Shown here piece by piece: positions 7,591 to 12,562 of a DNA stretch of 12,562 nt. The position numbers and the translations under genes were made by a program. The notes beneath the pieces are model-generated. The model saw only the letters and a program-made list of their open reading frames with translations, was not told the DNA's origin and did no database searches. This DNA is from Pavlovales sp. CCMP2436 (Eukaryota; Haptophyta; Pavlovophyceae; Pavlovales): contig MU631583.1 of NCBI GenBank assembly GCA_026770615.1, forward strand, positions 36,591 through 49,152. The letters run 5' to 3'. The first letter of the stretch is position 1. Each line of letters opens with the position of its first letter.

Positions 7591-7905
7591 GCAGCGCGGC
7601 GTGAGCGTCGTCCGTACGGGGCAGTTCCGGCTTGTGATGAACGAGATCTGAGCAGCCGTGCACGACGTTGCACGCACGCTGCCGACGCATGGCCGTCTCT
7701 CCGCGCGCCGCGATCGACAGGTGGCGAGCGCGGGGACGGTCACGCTAGAACGGACGGCCTACGCAGCGCGTCATGAGCGTCGCCCGTATGGGGCAGGTCC
7801 GCCTCGTGATCGACGAGGTCCGAGCTGTGAACGACGTCGCGAGTCATCTGGCGAGCCGCGTCCGCCTCTCCGCGCCGCCGCGGCCGACGGGCGGCGAGCA
7901 AGAGG
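7591..7905. repeat. Diverged tandem duplication, unit about 172 bp
   Basis: Copy 1 is at 7591-7735 and copy 2 at 7763-7905, offset by 170-172 bp. The first 63 bases aligned from gcagcgcg differ at about 10-11 positions. Homology reappears at gtctctccgcg/cctctccgcg and at ggcgagc near the end. In one shared plus-strand frame the translated copies also look alike. Copy 1 reads SVVRTGQFRLVMNE and then an in-frame TGA; copy 2 reads SVARMGQVRLVIDE and stays open. This could be a decayed coding repeat, but I recognise no protein family. Confidence 0.7.
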
Positions 7906-8445
7906 CTTGTCACTTATGGGCTAAGGACGTGCACGCACATCGCAGAGCGAGGTGAGCGAAGATCGGGAAACAAAAAATTCTCGTTTCGCGCGTTTCGCGC
8001 GATCTCTTAAACAAGCCATCGCGCGCGGGCGGGATCGCCGCCAGCCCGAGTACGAGCTCGGAATAAAACGCTACAACGGTCCCCAGCTGGGATTCAGTCG
8101 ACCCATGGCAAAATCGTTTTTAAAATTTATTCTAATTTGTGAACAAAGGCAACCTCTACTATCGGTTCAAAAGCCGAAACCCCAATTTCAACTACGAGTG
8201 ACCCTGGTACGTACCCACCCGTGGCAATGTTGCTGCGGCGAGTGCATCTACGCGCGCGAGATGCCCACGCGCGCACCCTTCCGCTCGCGCCGGCCCCGCG
8301 CGCCCGCGAGTTGGCGCAAACGAGAAATAAAAGGCTAAAAGCCGCGATTAAAAAAAAGCTTACTCGCATCTGCTACGTCGGTGAACAGGACCCAGGCAAA
8401 GGACCTCCTCACGCGTACCCTCCGCGCGAGCGAGACGCATACTGC

Positions 8446-10738
<2,293 letters not shown>

Positions 10739-11171
10739 GCGAACAGCCATCGCACCCAAGGAAGACACGGGCTGCTGCGTTGGGTGCGGGAGCGGCCGGC
10801 CCTTCGCCTCAGCACAGACGCGCGCGGCCGCGCAGAGAAGAAGCGCGCACGCCCCTCGACTCGCGGGGGCGCGCGCCAAGTTGCAGTGGAAGCCGCACGC
10901 TCGGCGGCTTGGCCGCGGGCGCTGAGCTCGCAGCGCGAACGCCCAGCCAGCACTCGGGGACAACCTCTGGCCAGGGGACAGCCTGTGGGGATCCAATACA
11001 GAAACAGTGCCAGCGGCGGCGGGGGGTCGGGGGAAGCGAGCGCGATGCGGGGACGCAGGACGTATGTGCATTTTATTGCTGCACCGGGCCACCGTACGGT
11101 CGCAGCGAGCCGCCGGCGGGGACTTTGGCCGCGGCCACGTGCACGCGCGCGCGCACGGGGTGTATAGAACT
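10739..11171. other. DDX3 3' flank, no gene seen
   Basis: This GC-rich stretch presumably contains the 3' UTR of the helicase gene. Frames on both strands are Arg/Ala/Gly composition artefacts. A short alternating purine-pyrimidine stretch, gtgcacgcgcgcgcgcac, is at about 11139-11156. No polyadenylation signal can be assigned with confidence. Confidence 0.5.
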
Positions 11172-11340
11172 AGCAAATTGCTGAGCCCAGCAATCAATTC
11201 TCATTCTTCAGTATTACGAGTGCCAATTGCTGTAATGGCTCAGCATTATCCATTAATCATGATTCGAGTGCCAATGAAAAGCCGAAGTATATCTGCGGTT
11301 TTTCTTTAAAAATCATCGGCACTCGTAATAATGGATAATG
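11172..11340. repeat. AT-rich block of nested inverted repeats
   Basis: Five pairs overlap here. tattacgagtgcc (11212-11224) pairs perfectly with 11318-11330. cattatccatta (11244-11255) pairs perfectly with 11329-11340. cgagtgcc (11265-11272) could pair with the same right arm. tgctgagcc (11179-11187) pairs with ggctcagca (11237-11245). attgctg/cagcaat forms a tight hairpin at 11178-11194. A smaller stem (aaagccg against cggtttt) lies in the loop near 11278-11303. The block is AT-rich in GC-rich surroundings. It could be a foldback element or a structured RNA. No coding sequence runs through it. Confidence 0.65.
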
Positions 11341-11449
11341 TGAGACAGACAGTTTCTGACGGAGCCTCAGCTTCGCAATACACCCCAGTAAAACCCCACT
11401 GTGAAAAACAATTGCTCTTTTCAAATTGTCGAAGCGATGACGCTAGCCG

Positions 11450-12007
11450 CTAGGCGATGTTGCAGTGGTTGTCCTGCTCCGCGGCGGTGATGCCCACGTT
11501 TCCGTCGGCCAGGCGCCACGCATATACGCCCAAGCCAAATATGAGCGGCACTGGGCTCGACTTCGACCAGAGCGCGAGGCCGTCTGGCAGGAGAGGGAGC
11601 TCTGCGAACGAGCGCAGTTTGGGCGGGCCAAGCCGCTTAACGGTTGCAAGCAGAGCTTCAACGCCCAGCCGGGTGCGCTTGCGCCACGAAATGGTCCCGT
11701 TCGCGAAGAAGTCGTCGGCGCCACCCTCCAGCTCGAAGTCCTCCTGCGAGTCGTAGACGCGGATCGTAGAGTGGACACACTCGAGCTTGACCCAGTCGAG
11801 CTCGGCGCGCACGGGCATCCAAACCTCCTCGTCATAGTGCTCAGATGTGCGCCTGGTGCCGCCCTCGCCAGGGCGGTAGAACCAGGCCAAGCCGAGGTCG
11901 ACTGCGTTCGCCTCGTTCTGCCCCGTCCAGCGAAACTTTATTACGCGCCCGATGCCTTGGCCCGCGCCGCCACCCATCTCGAACTCATCAACTACATCGT
12001 CACCCAC
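11450..12007 (-). CDS. BAH-domain protein, 5' end unresolved
   Basis: The frame ends at TAG 11450-11452. BAH domains bind nucleosomes or other chromatin proteins. Read from the right, the protein shows AYRVGDDVV, then IGRVIKFRW, LAWFYRPGE, HYDEEVWMPVRAELDWVKLE, CVHSTIRVYDSQEDFE and DDFFANGTISWRK. This order resembles the BAH fold (a GD-V start, a W-FYRP-E core strand, an EVF-like strand, a C-V strand and a final segment with FF). I call it from motif pattern only. Start: position 12007 is a GTG, not an ATG. The first ATG in frame is 11977, which would cut off YRVGDDVV. The frame stays open to 12079, where a stop (12080-12082) closes it, so a spliced upstream exon is likely. A plausible acceptor, ccgcAG with cttgac upstream of it, would start the exon at 12069. 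A frameshift or decay is also possible. The C-terminal half (about 75 residues) is not recognised. The gene is convergent with the DDX3-like gene. Confidence 0.6.
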   Translation of the reverse strand: MGDDVVDEFEMGGGAGQGIGRVIKFRWTGQNEANAVDLGLAWFYRPGEGGTRRTSEHYDEEVWMPVRAELDWVKLECVHSTIRVYDSQEDFELEGGADDFFANGTISWRKRTRLGVEALLATVKRLGPPKLRSFAELPLLPDGLALWSKSSPVPLIFGLGVYAWRLADGNVGITAAEQDNHCNIA

Positions 12008-12220
12008 GCGATATGCAGAGTGCCGTAGTGCACGGTGGCGCGCTGTAGACGGCTCGCCTTCGGGCCGTTCTGCGGCAGGTCAAGCCCGAGCGTCGACGCA
12101 GTCGCAGCGGCAGGCGGCCGCGGCGGCTGCGCGCTACGCAACGTTGTTGGCAACGAGCCGCGCACCATAGGACCAAAGGACGCGGCTTGGCCCAATTGAG
12201 CCGACCAACTCCCCCAGACG

Positions 12221-12435
12221 CTTAAGGACAAAACTTTCGAATACCTGGGACATCTCCTAACCACCGACGGCAAGTGGCAGGCCCAGGAACGTAAACTCCT
12301 GATTAAGATAGCAAGGCCATGGGAAAGGTGCACCTTGCCTCGAGCAAAGGGGCATGCCACACCCTTTGGGTAGCCAAGCTGTCCCACCACGACGTAGCGT
12401 CAATACTACCATACTATATGAACAACACCTGTTGA
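12221..12435 (+). pseudogene. Decayed non-LTR (LINE-type) reverse transcriptase fragment
   Basis: From 12221 the frame reads LKDKTFEYLGHLLTTDGKW, the YLG...DGKW segment that follows the catalytic core in LINE-type reverse transcriptases. It stays open to a TAG at 12371-12373. Family-like sequence (LWVAKLSHHDVASILPYYMNN) continues in another frame from 12352 to a TGA at 12433, so at least one frameshift separates the two parts. The catalytic palm motif is not seen, nor are endonuclease or RNA-binding domains. It is a short dead remnant. Confidence 0.65.
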
Positions 12436-12562
12436 ACCATGCTGAGCCGCTAATATATATATATACTGATAGGGATTCAAGCTGGCGTCTGACTGTTCTG
12501 AATGTTTTGCTGGTCTGAGCGCTGCGTCGCCCATTGCCTGCTGCGTGCCTTAGTCGGCTGCG
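12436..12562. other. Right edge, no gene seen
   Basis: Only a short (AT)n stretch (about 12451-12465) stands out. No open frame or family similarity is seen. It may still belong to the retroelement remnant to its left. Confidence 0.4.

Larger units (their letters stand above)
6919..8445. other. Divergent intergenic region between HIBCH and the DDX3-like gene
   Basis: This 1.5-kb stretch separates two divergent starts and has no gene I can support. It contains a hairpin aaccga/tcggtt with a T6 loop (6979-6996), GC-rich inverted repeats (7015-7066), two copies of a ~35-bp unit around gcccggaca (7090 and 7125), C-runs and CA-repeats (7266-7396) and a 172-bp tandem duplication (7591-7905). AT-rich blocks at 8108-8135 and 8326-8358 lie 90-340 bp before the DDX3 start and are likely part of its promoter or leader. 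Confidence 0.5.

Noticed and set aside
7952..8338. 128-codon plus-strand frame upstream of the helicase
   Set aside because: Basic composition, no family similarity and its position in the presumed promoter or leader of the DDX3-like gene make coding unlikely.
8227..8445. In-frame ATG 73 codons upstream as start of the helicase
   Set aside because: The extension is Arg/Lys-rich and unrelated to Ded1/DDX3 proteins, whereas [10 protein letters not shown] at 8446 matches the family N-terminal motif. Without transcript data it cannot be wholly excluded.

Overview
The window is nuclear DNA of a GC-rich, flagellate, probably unicellular eukaryote. Genes are interrupted by short introns (about 125-390 nt). 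Donors are mostly GTGCG-type and acceptors CGCAG-type. Coding regions are very GC-rich and gene-free stretches are AT-richer. An intraflagellar transport gene implies a cilium or flagellum. A haptophyte-like alga would fit the GTGCG donors and base composition, but this is inference; no organelle, rRNA or lineage marker is present. The window opens with a run of 23 A, which may be a contig edge.

Layout, left to right. (1) On the minus strand, 411-1722, is the 5' part of an IFT144/WDR19 gene (four exons seen, the rest off the left edge). Its introns carry microsatellites and fragments of a dispersed repeat. (2) A 342-bp divergent promoter region separates it from (3) a complete four-exon CNOT2/NOT2 gene, 2065-3924 plus, 479 residues. 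(4) 3925-5772 has no gene I can support. It holds another copy of the dispersed repeat in the opposite orientation, a family of 15-17 bp palindromes, a CTT/poly-T tract and a 221-bp MITE-like element with inverted ends. (5) An intronless HIBCH-type 3-hydroxyisobutyryl-CoA hydrolase lies at 5773-6918 minus. (6) A 1.5-kb divergent intergenic region holds GC-rich inverted repeats and a diverged 172-bp tandem duplication. (7) A complete three-exon DDX3/Ded1 DEAD-box helicase runs 8446-10738 plus. (8) An intergenic stretch follows with a dense nest of inverted repeats. (9) A minus-strand BAH-domain protein lies at 11450-12007 with an unresolved 5' end. (10) A decayed non-LTR retrotransposon reverse transcriptase fragment lies near the right edge.

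The genes are ordinary single-copy eukaryotic housekeeping genes: ciliary transport, mRNA deadenylation, valine catabolism, translation initiation and probably chromatin reading. They do not form a pathway. NOT2 and DDX3 both act on mRNA, but nothing here links them. I found no evidence of a new multi-gene system. The best leads are the repeat families, the exon-end copy in an IFT144 intron, the frame-neutral NOT2 introns and the unresolved 5' end of the BAH gene.
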